Source: Burkholderiaceae bacterium
GTDB taxonomy: Bacteria > Pseudomonadota > Gammaproteobacteria > Burkholderiales > Burkholderiaceae_C
NCBI GenBank assembly: GCA_024235995.1
Contig: JACKLI010000001.1
Span: 2,108,001 to 2,172,000, forward strand
DNA: 64,000 nt
Reading direction: 5' to 3'
Shown here: piece after piece, positions 40,483 through 48,792 of the stretch
Position numbering within the stretch: position 1 is the stretch's first letter
Layout: each line of letters starts with the position of its first letter
The notes under the pieces: generated by a model
Database searches by the model: none
Told to the model about the DNA's origin: nothing
The model's input: the letters and a program-made list of their open reading frames with translations, nothing else
Made by a program: the position numbers and the translations under genes

Positions 40483-41470
40483 GTTTGTCCCCACGCCCGA
40501 TCACGCGCTGCACCAGGCCCAGGATGCCGCGCGGCGCGAAGCAGATGACCCCCACGATGAACAGGCCCATCCACAGCTGCCAGTGCTTGCCGGTGTCGAA
40601 GGCGCCGATGGCCGGCAGGTCCTTGAACACGTCCAGCATGATCTCGAAGGCGAAGGCGCCGACGATGGCGCCGGCGAAGTTGCCCATGCCGCCCAGGATC
40701 ACCATCATGATCGTGTGCGCGCTCTGGTGAAAGCCCATCAGCTCGGGGTTGACGAAGCCGCTTTGAGCGCCCCACAGGTAGCCCGCCAGTCCGGCCAGCG
40801 CGCCGGCCAGCGTGAAGGCCGCCAGCTTGTAGCCGAAGCTGCCATAGCCCACGGCGCGCATGCGGTGCTCGTTGACGCGGATGCCCGCCAGCGCGCGGCC
40901 GAAGGGGCTCCACAGCAGGCGGCGCAGAAAGGCGAACACCCCCAGCAGGCACACCAGCGTGAAGTAGTAGAAGACGCGCTTGTTCTCCAGGTCGAACAGG
41001 CCGGCGTCGGGCCGGAAATTGATGTAGAGGCCGTCCGAGCCGCCCAGCGCCTTGTTGTCGAACACCAGGTAGAACACCATTTGCGCGAAGGCCAGCGTCA
41101 CCATGATGAAGTAGATGCCGCGCGTGCGCACGACGAAAAAGCCGATCACCAGCGCCGCCGCGCCGGCCACCAGCACGGCGGCCGGCAGCGTCCACCACAG
41201 GCTGACGGGCTCGCCCTGCGGCGTGAAGAAGGCCAGCGCGTAGCCGGCGATGCCGAAGTAGGCCGCGTGTCCCAGCGACACCAGGCCGGTCACGCCCTGC
41301 AGCAGGTCCAGGCTCATGGCGAAGATGGCCAGGATCATCATGCGCACGACCATCTGCTGGTAGAAGTCGCTGCCCACGAAGGGAAACAGCGCCAGCGCGG
41401 CCAGGCCCAGCGCCAGCAGCGCCTGCATGGCGCGGGGCAGGGCTTCGAGGTGGGTGGCGGGGGCCGTCAT
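40472..41470 (-). CDS. livM: HAAT-family ABC transporter permease LivM
   Basis: Inner-membrane permease of 332 residues with about nine helices. Conserved LivM elements: MSLDLLQGVTGLVSLGHAAY, FVVRTRGIYFIMVTLAFAQM, SPFGRALAGIRVNEHRMRAV and ILGGMGNFAGAIVGAFAFE, the last being the cytoplasmic EAA-like loop contacting the ATPase. Start ATG 41470 overlaps the livH stop (ATGA). It forms the translocation pore together with LivH. Confidence 0.92.
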   Translation of the reverse strand: MTAPATHLEALPRAMQALLALGLAALALFPFVGSDFYQQMVVRMMILAIFAMSLDLLQGVTGLVSLGHAAYFGIAGYALAFFTPQGEPVSLWWTLPAAVLVAGAAALVIGFFVVRTRGIYFIMVTLAFAQMVFYLVFDNKALGGSDGLYINFRPDAGLFDLENKRVFYYFTLVCLLGVFAFLRRLLWSPFGRALAGIRVNEHRMRAVGYGSFGYKLAAFTLAGALAGLAGYLWGAQSGFVNPELMGFHQSAHTIMMVILGGMGNFAGAIVGAFAFEIMLDVFKDLPAIGAFDTGKHWQLWMGLFIVGVICFAPRGILGLVQRVIGRGDKHGR

Positions 41471-42330
41471 GACTTGAACAAACCCTCGGGCTTCCACAGC
41501 AGCACCGCCGCCATCAGCATGTACACCAGCATGCTGGAGACCTGCGGCAGCAGCACCTTGCCGAAGGTGTCCACCAGGCCCACCAGCAGGGCGGCCACCA
41601 GCGCGCCGCGCACCGAGCCGATGCCGCCGATGACCACCACCACGAAGCACATGATCAGCACCGACGAGCCCATGTTGGGGTAGACGCTGGAGATGGGCGC
41701 GGCGATCATGCCCGCCACCGTGGCCAGCGCCACGCCGATGGCGAACACCACGGCGTGGATGAGCTTGATGTTGATGCCCAGCGACTCGGTCATGTCGCGG
41801 TTGAAGGCGCCAGCGCGGATCTTCATGCCCAGCCGCGTCTTGCCGATCAGCAGGTACAGGCCGACGGCGAGCAGAACGCAGAGGGCCATCATGAACAGCC
41901 GGTACAGCGGGTAGGACAGCGTCTCGGTCAGCGGCAGCGACCCGGTCAGCAGCGGCGGCACCGGCACGCCGTGCACGTCGTCGCCCCACAGCAGCGAGCG
42001 CGACTCCTCGAAGATGTAGATCAGCCCGAAGGTCAGCAGCACCTGGTCGAGGTGGTCGCGCTGGTAGAAGTGGCGAAACAGCACGCGCTCCAGCACCAGG
42101 CCGAACACCACCGACAGCAGCGTGCCCACCACGATGGCGGCGCTGAAGCTGCCCAGCTGCGCCGACAGCGCATACGCCAGGTAGGCCCCCAGCATGTAGA
42201 AGCTGCCGTGCGCCAGGTTGACCACGCCCATGATGCCGAAGATCAGCGTCAGGCCGGCGGCCAGCATGAACAGCAGCAGCCCGTACTGCACGCTGTTGAG
42301 CAGCTGGATCAGGAAGTTGGCGAGGTCCAT
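41467..42330 (-). CDS. livH: HAAT-family ABC transporter permease LivH
   Basis: Inner-membrane permease of 287 residues with eight helices. Conserved motifs are GLTLIFGIMGVVNLAHGSFY near residue 27, TLGFGL-like LLTFGLIYIFEE, MKIRAGAFNRDMTESLGIN and VVVIGGIGSVRGALVAALLV. It pairs with LivM. A 67-bp gap separates it from the receptor gene livK upstream. Composition is that of the high-GC backbone, unlike most of livK. Confidence 0.92.
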   Translation of the reverse strand: MDLANFLIQLLNSVQYGLLLFMLAAGLTLIFGIMGVVNLAHGSFYMLGAYLAYALSAQLGSFSAAIVVGTLLSVVFGLVLERVLFRHFYQRDHLDQVLLTFGLIYIFEESRSLLWGDDVHGVPVPPLLTGSLPLTETLSYPLYRLFMMALCVLLAVGLYLLIGKTRLGMKIRAGAFNRDMTESLGINIKLIHAVVFAIGVALATVAGMIAAPISSVYPNMGSSVLIMCFVVVVIGGIGSVRGALVAALLVGLVDTFGKVLLPQVSSMLVYMLMAAVLLWKPEGLFKS

Positions 42331-42397
42331 GAAGGTGGGTCAGGCTCGAAAAAAACGGCGGATCGCTCCGCCGTCGTCGGCAGGATGCGGGGCGCTT

Positions 42398-43603
42398 TCA
42401 GCCCAGCTTGCAGCCTGCGCCGGAGTCGGCCAGCGCTTTGGCGGCCACGCCGACCACCACGTTGTCGCCCTTCTTCACCTCGCGCAGGTAGATGTCCTGC
42501 ACCGGGTTGTGCGCCTTGCTCATCGACCATTTGCCGCGCGGGCTGTCGATCACGGCGTTTTCAATAGCCCTGTACAGAGCCGGTTTGTTGGCCAAATCGC
42601 CTTTGACGGCATTGGCACCGGCAATCAACAGCAGGCCTGAGTCGTAGCCCTGTACGGAAAATACATCGGGTTGCATCTTGAACTGCTGCGCATAGGCCGT
42701 GCGAAACTGCTTGTTGCGCGGCGTGTCCAGCGAATCGGCGTAAAACAGCGTCGTCATGACGCCTTCGGCGGCTGCGCCTGCTGCCTCCAGCGTACCCTCG
42801 GTCAAGAAACCGGAACCCCACAATGGAATCTTGCCGTGCAGCCCAGCTGCGGCATAGTCCTTCAAGAATTTGGCGGCTCCTGCACCGGCAAACATGCATG
42901 CCACCGCGTCAGGCTTGAGTGATGCGATTTCAGTTAACAAGGCCTGGAATTCGACGTTGGGGAACGGCAAACCCAACTCTTTCACGATGGTGCCTCCCGC
43001 CTTGATGTAGCTTTCCTTAAAGCCATCCAATGCCTCGTCGCCAGCTGCGTACTTCCACGTGATCCAGGCCGTTTTTTTCAGACCTCGCTCCATCATGGGC
43101 TTGCCCAACGCCAAAGTCGGTTGGTTGTTGCTGAAGCTTGCTCGAAATACGTTGGGTGCGCAGAGGGCACGGGTAGCCGCCAGAACACCGGCATTGGGGA
43201 TGATGTTGAGCACGCCCGATTCGCGCGCCACCTTATGGATGCCCATTTGAACGCCTGAGTGGACAGTACCGATCAAAATGTCCACCTTGTCACGTTGAAC
43301 CAGCTTGTTGGCGTTTTCCACGCCCTTGGATGGTTCAGACTCGTCATCGACCTTGAACCATTCGATCTCGCGACCTCCCAGCTTGCCGCCCTGATCGGAA
43401 ATGGCCATGCGGATACCGTTTTCGATGGCCACACCGATCTGTGCAAAAGTTCCGGTATAGGGCAGCATGAGCCCGATACGCACCTTGCCGGATTGCGCAT
43501 GAGCAAGCTGTGGCAACAGCAGACTGCTCATGCCTGCGCCAACCACTGCGGCACTGCGTGACAGCACCAAGCGCCGAGAGAGGGGGCGAAGGGGTCTATA
43601 CAT
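42398..43603 (-). CDS. livK: ABC transporter periplasmic substrate-binding protein (LivK/HbaE-like)
   Basis: Type I periplasmic binding protein (Peripla_BP_6, PF13458), 401 residues. GGAG seven bases before ATG 43603 fixes the start. The signal peptide LSRRLVLSRSAAVVGAGMSS has a paired arginine and ends LAHAQ. Lobe 1 begins VRIGLMLPYTGTFAQIG and has VDILIGTVHSGV. Homologues in CoA-ligase-linked operons bind aromatic or aliphatic acids. The C-terminal 45 codons have backbone GC, while the rest is clearly less GC-rich, pointing to a recombination junction inside the gene near 42540. Confidence 0.88.
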   Translation of the reverse strand: MYRPLRPLSRRLVLSRSAAVVGAGMSSLLLPQLAHAQSGKVRIGLMLPYTGTFAQIGVAIENGIRMAISDQGGKLGGREIEWFKVDDESEPSKGVENANKLVQRDKVDILIGTVHSGVQMGIHKVARESGVLNIIPNAGVLAATRALCAPNVFRASFSNNQPTLALGKPMMERGLKKTAWITWKYAAGDEALDGFKESYIKAGGTIVKELGLPFPNVEFQALLTEIASLKPDAVACMFAGAGAAKFLKDYAAAGLHGKIPLWGSGFLTEGTLEAAGAAAEGVMTTLFYADSLDTPRNKQFRTAYAQQFKMQPDVFSVQGYDSGLLLIAGANAVKGDLANKPALYRAIENAVIDSPRGKWSMSKAHNPVQDIYLREVKKGDNVVVGVAAKALADSGAGCKLG

Positions 43604-43718
43604 CAAAGAACTCCAAAGTGAGAAATTGAATAAGCCGAAGCTGTCATGTTGACATGGTCTTGATCCGTGCAACAACCCGGGAAAGCCCGTGGAGATCACG
43701 AATGCGTGTTCACGTGGA

Positions 43719-45269
43719 TCAAATTTTCTTGCGACCTTTCCAGAATGGCTCTTTGAGCAGATTTTTTTGAATTTTCCCGATGGGTGTCTTCGGAAAATTT
43801 TCGACAAATTTGACCAGGCGTGGACGCTTCAATCGGGCTAGCCGCTGCTCACATCGAGCGACCACATCAGCTTCGGTCAGGCTGGCGCCTGGTTTGAGTT
43901 GAATGTAGGCTGCCGGCACCTCGCCAAACTTGTCATCTGGAATGCCGAACACCGCCACCTCCGCCACGGGCTCGAGTCCGTAGATGACGTCCTCGATCTC
44001 TTTGGGGTAGACGTTTTCTCCACCCGAAATCAGCATGTCTTTTGCACGATCCACCAAGGTGATGTAGCCGTCGCTGTCGATGGTCGCGACATCACCGGAC
44101 AGGCCCCAACCACCGCCGTGACGAAAAAAGGCAGCTGTCTGTTCAGGCTCGTTGTAATAGCCGATCATCACGTTTTCGCCGCGTGTCGCCACTTCGCCGA
44201 TTTCGCCTGGCGAGGCATGGGTTCCATCGGCGCGCAATACCGCAAGATCGACGTTGAACGGCTGGCGCCCAACGCTACCCAACTTGGCTTTGAGCATGTG
44301 GGCGGGCAATGCTGCAATGACCCCCATCTCCGACTGTCCGTAAATCTGGGTCAGCTGCAGTTGTGGCAGTCGGCGGGTCAATTCGGTTTGCACCCAGTCC
44401 GGCATGGGAGCTCCCGCAAATGACAGTTTGACCCAACTGGCCAGCCGCCCCGGTTCAAATTCAGGATGGGTGATCAAGGTGTTGGCTTGCGTCGGTACCA
44501 TGAAGCCGGCCGTGATCCGCTCGGTTTCAACCGCGTTCATGAATTCGGTGGGCGACCACGGTGTGATAAATACGCACGTGGCGCCAATCAGCACGGCGGG
44601 CTGAAACATGATGTTGAGGGCGGCTACGTGAAAGAGCGGCGTGACGATCGCGATCACGTCTTCCGGCACCAGATGCTCCTCCACCACGACGGTGTGTGCC
44701 GTGACGGCGCGTGCACGATGGTGCATCAATACGCCTTTGGGTCGACCCGTGGTGCCGCCGGTATAGGTCATGCAAAACGGATCCCATTCGCTCAGCTCAA
44801 GGGCGGGAGCGGTGTCGGGCCGGCGGGCTATGAATGCGTCGAATCCAACGGCTGAGGGGTGCTCGTCGAGGCCGATCACGATCACGTGTCGAATCCGGGG
44901 ACAGTGTTGGCGCACGTAGGGGATGCGATCCGCAAATTGCCCATCGATGATCAGCACCTCGGTATCGCTCTTGTTCAATACCCAGGCCAGTTCATCGTCG
45001 GCGTAGAGGATAGAGACGTTGTTCAGTACCAACCCAGTCTGAGCGCAGCCGAAAAAGACGATGCCGTACTCGGGCAAGTTTCTGGAGAGCATCGAGACCT
45101 TGGAGCCCTTGGGGAGTTCCAACGACAGCAAGGCATGGGCTAACTGGTTGGCTCGCGCGTTGAGTTCCCGGTAGGTCAGCACCTTGCGTTGCATCTGACT
45201 GCAGAAAACGATTGCTGGTTTTTCAGGAAATCGTGCGGCCGATCGGCGCAGCATGTCTGCAGTGAGCAT
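43719..45269 (-). CDS. AMP-forming acyl-CoA synthetase (acid-CoA ligase)
   Basis: ANL-superfamily ligase of 516 residues that activates a carboxylic acid to its CoA ester with ATP. Motifs: P-loop YTGGTTGRPKGVL, A5 IYGQSEMG, A7 GDVATIDSDGYITLVDRAKD (shown as one 20-residue run), hinge ISGGENVYPKEIE and the catalytic lysine in PKTPIGKIQKN. ATG 45269 precedes LTADMLRRSAARFPEKPA; ATG 45254 is possible. GC is lower than in the liv permease genes. As first gene of the operon it probably activates the substrate imported by LivKHMGF; the exact acid is unknown. Confidence 0.9.
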   Translation of the reverse strand: MLTADMLRRSAARFPEKPAIVFCSQMQRKVLTYRELNARANQLAHALLSLELPKGSKVSMLSRNLPEYGIVFFGCAQTGLVLNNVSILYADDELAWVLNKSDTEVLIIDGQFADRIPYVRQHCPRIRHVIVIGLDEHPSAVGFDAFIARRPDTAPALELSEWDPFCMTYTGGTTGRPKGVLMHHRARAVTAHTVVVEEHLVPEDVIAIVTPLFHVAALNIMFQPAVLIGATCVFITPWSPTEFMNAVETERITAGFMVPTQANTLITHPEFEPGRLASWVKLSFAGAPMPDWVQTELTRRLPQLQLTQIYGQSEMGVIAALPAHMLKAKLGSVGRQPFNVDLAVLRADGTHASPGEIGEVATRGENVMIGYYNEPEQTAAFFRHGGGWGLSGDVATIDSDGYITLVDRAKDMLISGGENVYPKEIEDVIYGLEPVAEVAVFGIPDDKFGEVPAAYIQLKPGASLTEADVVARCEQRLARLKRPRLVKFVENFPKTPIGKIQKNLLKEPFWKGRKKI

Positions 45270-45399
45270 GGGGGCAATCAATGAGTCAGTGGCGTTGCGC
45301 GAATGGTAGCCGGTTGGTTGTCTGGGACACAAGCAGACTTGTTTGTTACGATGGCACGCAATTTTCCTTTCAATTTCATCATTGAGTCAGATACTCAGC

Positions 45400-46209
45400 A
45401 TGAGCCACCCCGCCCCCGACTACAGCCGCTACCAGACCTTCCACATCACGCGCCGGGGCGACGGCGGCTGCGTGATCGACCTGCAGATGAAGGCCGCCAA
45501 CGGCAAGCTGCCCACCGCCGGCCACGACGGCCACTGGGAGCTGAGCGAGATCTGGCGCGACATCGACCGCGACGACAGCGTGCGCGTGGCCGTGCTGCGC
45601 GGCGAGGGCATGGGCTTCTCGGGCGGGGGCGACCTGGCCCTGGTGCAGGACATGGCCAGCGACTTCGCCGTGCGCTCGCGCGTGTGGAAGGAAGCGCGCG
45701 ACCTGGTCTACAACGTCATCAACTGCGAAAAGCCCATCGTCAGCGCCATGCACGGCCCGGCCGTGGGCGCGGGGCTGGTGGCCGGCCTGCTGGCCGACGT
45801 GTCGATTGCCGCCAAAAGCGCCCGGATCGTCGATGGCCACACCCGCCTGGGCGTGGCCGCGGGCGACCACGCCGCCATCTGCTGGCCGCTGCTGTGCGGC
45901 ATGGCCAAGGCCAAGTACCACCTGATGCTGTGCGAGGCCGTCAGCGGCGAGGAGGCCGAGCGCATCGGCCTGGTGTCGCTGGCGGTGGACGACGACCAGT
46001 TGCTGGCCAAGGCCTACGAAGTGGCCGACAAACTGGCCGCCGGCAGCCAGAGCGCCATCCGCTGGACCAAGTACTCGCTCAACAACTGGTACCGCCAGGC
46101 GGGGCCCAGCTTCGACACCTCGCTGGCGCTGGAGTTCATGGGCTTTGGCGGCCCCGACGTGCACGAGGGCGTGGCCAGCCTGCGCGAGCGGCGCGCGCCG
46201 AAGTATTGA
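45400..46209 (+). CDS. Enoyl-CoA hydratase/isomerase family protein
   Basis: Crotonase-fold enzyme of 269 residues. The oxyanion-hole segments are MGFSGGGDLALV and MHGPAVGAGLVAGLLADVS, which stabilise the thioester enolate. Later come GVAAGDHAAICWPLLCGMAK and LALEFMGFGGPDVHEGV. The glutamate pair of true hydratases is not both evident, so isomerase, hydrolase or C-C lyase activity is equally possible. It is divergent from the CoA ligase gene with 130 bp between starts, and likely acts on the CoA ester produced there. Confidence 0.87.
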   Translation: MSHPAPDYSRYQTFHITRRGDGGCVIDLQMKAANGKLPTAGHDGHWELSEIWRDIDRDDSVRVAVLRGEGMGFSGGGDLALVQDMASDFAVRSRVWKEARDLVYNVINCEKPIVSAMHGPAVGAGLVAGLLADVSIAAKSARIVDGHTRLGVAAGDHAAICWPLLCGMAKAKYHLMLCEAVSGEEAERIGLVSLAVDDDQLLAKAYEVADKLAAGSQSAIRWTKYSLNNWYRQAGPSFDTSLALEFMGFGGPDVHEGVASLRERRAPKY

Positions 46210-46238
46210 TGACTGGCTGAGGCTGAGCGGACGCCGAC

Positions 46239-47330
46239 CTACAGCGCGAACAGCGCGGCCAGCTGCCTGCGGTCGCGCCGGTCCTTCCAGTGCCAGACCT
46301 CGCGCCCTTCCAGGGCCAGCGGGCCCCACACCGCGATGGCGTGGTCGTGGCCGCCGCCCACCACGTGCAGCCGCGCCGGGCCCAGCGGCGCCTTGCGGAA
46401 GGCGCCGCCCTGCAGCGCGGTGCGCAGGTTGGCCTCCAGCGCGGGGCCGACCTCGACCGGCGCGCCGGAGGGCACCACGAAGACCTGGCGGTGGCTGTCG
46501 CTTTGCAGGCGCTCGTTGAGCTGCAGCGAGCCGTCTTCGGCCGTCTGCAGGCCCGAGGCCGCCAGCCAGCCCGGGGTGCCCAGGCCGTGCGCCAGCAGGG
46601 GCGCGTCGCATTGCAGGGTGGCACCGCCGGCCAGCGCGATGTGGCCGGGCTCGATGCCGATGCAGCGGTCCTGCAGCACGGTGATGTCGAGCGCCTTCAG
46701 GCGCGCCAGCACACGCCGCTGCAGGCCGGCGGGCAGCTCAGCCAGCAGCGGGGCGTCGCCCGCCACCAGCGTGACGCGGCTGCCGTGCGGCGCGGCCAGC
46801 GCGTGCGCGGCGGCCATGGCCAGCTCGATGCCGGGCAGGCGCTCGGCGATCACCGCCACCTGCAGCGGGCGCTGCTGCGCCAGCTGCTGCAGCTGGGGCC
46901 ACAGCTGCACGAAGGCCTGCATCGGCCGCAGGAACATGGCGTTGCCGCGCGCGCCGGGCATGGCGGCCTCGACGGCCTCGCGCTCGGGCGCCGGCTCGAC
47001 GTCGATCGACAGCACGTCGTAGGGCAGGGCGTCGCCGGTGGACAGCTGCACGCGGCGCGCGGCCGGGTCGAGCGCCAGCACGTGGGCCGGCACGAACTGG
47101 GCGCCGCTGGCCTGCACCAGGGCGTCCAGCGGCACGCGGATCTCGTCCAGCGCGTAGTGGCCGGCCACGTAGCCGGACAGCATGCCGGCTTCGATGTAGT
47201 AGGGATGGGGCGCCACCAGCGACACGCTCCAGTCGCTGGCGGCCTGGCGGGCCAGGCCCCGCAGCACCTGCAGGTGCGCGCGGCCCGCCCCGATCAGCAC
47301 CAGGTGCTTCCGGGGGGAATTCACGGTCAT
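46239..47330 (-). CDS. FAD/NAD(P)-dependent oxidoreductase of the SelD-associated type
   Basis: A 363-residue pyridine-nucleotide-disulfide oxidoreductase-like flavoprotein. The FAD motif is LVLIGAGRAHLQVLRGLA, followed by PYYIEAGMLSGYVAGHYALD and a C-terminal VWHWKDRRDRRQLAALF. These features resemble the group fused to the N-terminus of selenide, water dikinase in some bacteria (TIGR03169-like). The classical redox CxxxxC is absent. It could instead be a type II NADH dehydrogenase relative. selD lies 4 kb downstream on the same strand orientation, separated by ftsY and a protease gene. Confidence 0.65.
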   Translation of the reverse strand: MTVNSPRKHLVLIGAGRAHLQVLRGLARQAASDWSVSLVAPHPYYIEAGMLSGYVAGHYALDEIRVPLDALVQASGAQFVPAHVLALDPAARRVQLSTGDALPYDVLSIDVEPAPEREAVEAAMPGARGNAMFLRPMQAFVQLWPQLQQLAQQRPLQVAVIAERLPGIELAMAAAHALAAPHGSRVTLVAGDAPLLAELPAGLQRRVLARLKALDITVLQDRCIGIEPGHIALAGGATLQCDAPLLAHGLGTPGWLAASGLQTAEDGSLQLNERLQSDSHRQVFVVPSGAPVEVGPALEANLRTALQGGAFRKAPLGPARLHVVGGGHDHAIAVWGPLALEGREVWHWKDRRDRRQLAALFAL

Positions 47331-47418
47331 GGCGCGAGTTTATCGACTGCGCGCCACGCCGCGCGGCCACCGCGCTGGCGTTGCAAACCGTTGCAGGCCC
47401 CGCCGGCGCGGTGTGCGG

Positions 47419-48615
47419 TCAGCCGACCAGCGCCTGCGCGAACTCGCGCGCCTTGAAGGTCTGCAGGTCTTCCAGCTTCTCGCCCACGCCGATGAAGTAC
47501 ACCGGCAGCGGCTTTTCGCGCGCGATGGCGCACAGCACGCCGCCCTTGGCCGTGCCGTCCAGCTTGGTCACGATCAGGCCCGTCAGGCCGATGGCCTCGT
47601 CGAAGGCCTTGACCTGCGCCAGCGCGTTCTGGCCGGTGTTGCCGTCGATCACCAGCAGCACCTCGTGCGGGGCGGTGATGTCGGCCTTGGTCACCACGCG
47701 GCGGATCTTGGTCAGCTCCTCCATCAGGTGCTTTTGCGTCGGCAGGCGCCCGGCCGTGTCCACCAGCACCACGTCCAGCCGGCGCGCGCGGCCGGCGGCC
47801 ACCGCGTCGAAGGCGACGGCCGAGGGGTCGGCGCCCTGCTGGCTGATGATCTCCACCCGGTTGCGGTCGGCCCACACGGCCAGCTGCTCGCGCGCGGCGG
47901 CGCGAAAGGTGTCGGCCGCCGCCAGCAGCACGCTGGCGCCGGCGTCGGCCAGGTGCTTGGTCAGCTTGCCGATGCTGGTGGTCTTGCCGGCGCCGTTGAC
48001 GCCCGCCACCATGATCACGGTGGGGTGGTAGACGCCCACCACCAGCGCCTTTTCCAGCGGGCTCAGCAGCTCGGCGATGGCGTCCTGCAGCAGCACCTTG
48101 ACCTGCGCCGGCTCGCTGGCCCTGGCGTCCTTCACGCGGCGGCGCAGCTCGGCCAGCAGATGCTCGGTGGCGGGCACGCCGGTGTCGGCCAGAAGCAGGG
48201 CGGTTTCCAGCTCTTCGTACAGCGCGTCGTCGATCCGGGTGCCGGTGAACACCGTGGTGATCGAGCTGCCGGTCTTCTTCAGTCCGCTTTTCAGGCGATC
48301 GAGCCAGCCGCCGCGCGAGGGCGAGGCAATGGCTTCGGCCTGGGGCGCGGCCTCGGGTTCAGGCGCTGTTTGGGAGTCGAATACGGCTTCCGCGCTTGCT
48401 GGTAGAGCGCTATCAGCTATCAATTCGATAGTATTCGTGGATTCCATCGGCAGCAAGGCCGCTGATGCATCGGCCACCGCCACCGGGGGGGGAGGCGCGG
48501 CTGGTGGGGACGGTTCGACAGGCGCGGCAGCCTCGTCCTGGACAGGCAGGCCGGCGTCCGAGACGGGGGCAGGCGCCGGGTCGGCGGCCTTCTTGCGGCG
48601 AAAAAAGCTGAACAT
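47419..48615 (-). CDS. ftsY: Signal recognition particle receptor FtsY
   Basis: SRP receptor GTPase of 398 residues that delivers ribosome-nascent chain complexes to the Sec translocon. The acidic, proline-rich A domain (residues about 10-100) is followed by the N domain (WLDRLKSGLKKTGSSIT) and the G domain with GVNGAGKTTSIGKL, DTAGRLPTQ, TKLDGTAKGG and GVGEKLEDL. ATG 48615 begins MFSFFRRKK, an amphipathic, basic start. Codons 64-76 in the A domain coincide with a partial copy of the dispersed repeat (48388-48425). ftsY next to M16 peptidases and rsmD is common in Burkholderiales, here interrupted by the protease and selD genes. Confidence 0.95.
   Translation of the reverse strand: MFSFFRRKKAADPAPAPVSDAGLPVQDEAAAPVEPSPPAAPPPPVAVADASAALLPMESTNTIELIADSALPASAEAVFDSQTAPEPEAAPQAEAIASPSRGGWLDRLKSGLKKTGSSITTVFTGTRIDDALYEELETALLLADTGVPATEHLLAELRRRVKDARASEPAQVKVLLQDAIAELLSPLEKALVVGVYHPTVIMVAGVNGAGKTTSIGKLTKHLADAGASVLLAAADTFRAAAREQLAVWADRNRVEIISQQGADPSAVAFDAVAAGRARRLDVVLVDTAGRLPTQKHLMEELTKIRRVVTKADITAPHEVLLVIDGNTGQNALAQVKAFDEAIGLTGLIVTKLDGTAKGGVLCAIAREKPLPVYFIGVGEKLEDLQTFKAREFAQALVG
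48388..48425 (-). repeat. Dispersed repeat, partial copy 4, inside ftsY
   Basis: On the minus strand AATTGATAGCTGATAGCGCT, the same core as the intergenic copies (TTGATAGCTG, then GCGCT); the GGCC / TTT end is missing. It encodes about 13 residues of the non-conserved acidic domain of FtsY, so the reading frame tolerated it. Confidence 0.5.
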
Positions 48616-48749
48616 TGGGGGCCGATTATCGGCTCGGCAAACCGCGCACGACGCACAGGACCGCAGCCGAACCCGGTGGTTGAGCACGACGGATGGTCGA
48701 GTCGCGGTCACGCAGGCGACTGGATGTACGTCAAAAGATCGAATGGTTT

Positions 48750-48778
48750 TTGTTACATTTGGCGATTTTTCATATTTT
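48750..48778 (+). promoter_or_regulatory. Predicted promoter of the S8 protease gene
   Basis: TTGTTA (48750-48755), 17 bp, TATTTT (48773-48778) in an AT-rich patch between ftsY and the protease gene. Transcription would start near 48785, leaving a very short leader before ATG 48793, which lacks a clear Shine-Dalgarno. Confidence 0.5.
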
Positions 48779-48792
48779 GAAAGATTGCGACG

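Noticed and set aside
42555..42600. Possible seventh copy of the dispersed repeat (TTTTCAATAGCCCTG...) inside livK
   Set aside because: Only a short TAGC-containing word matches; centre and end of the repeat are absent, and the stretch is ordinary low-GC livK coding sequence.
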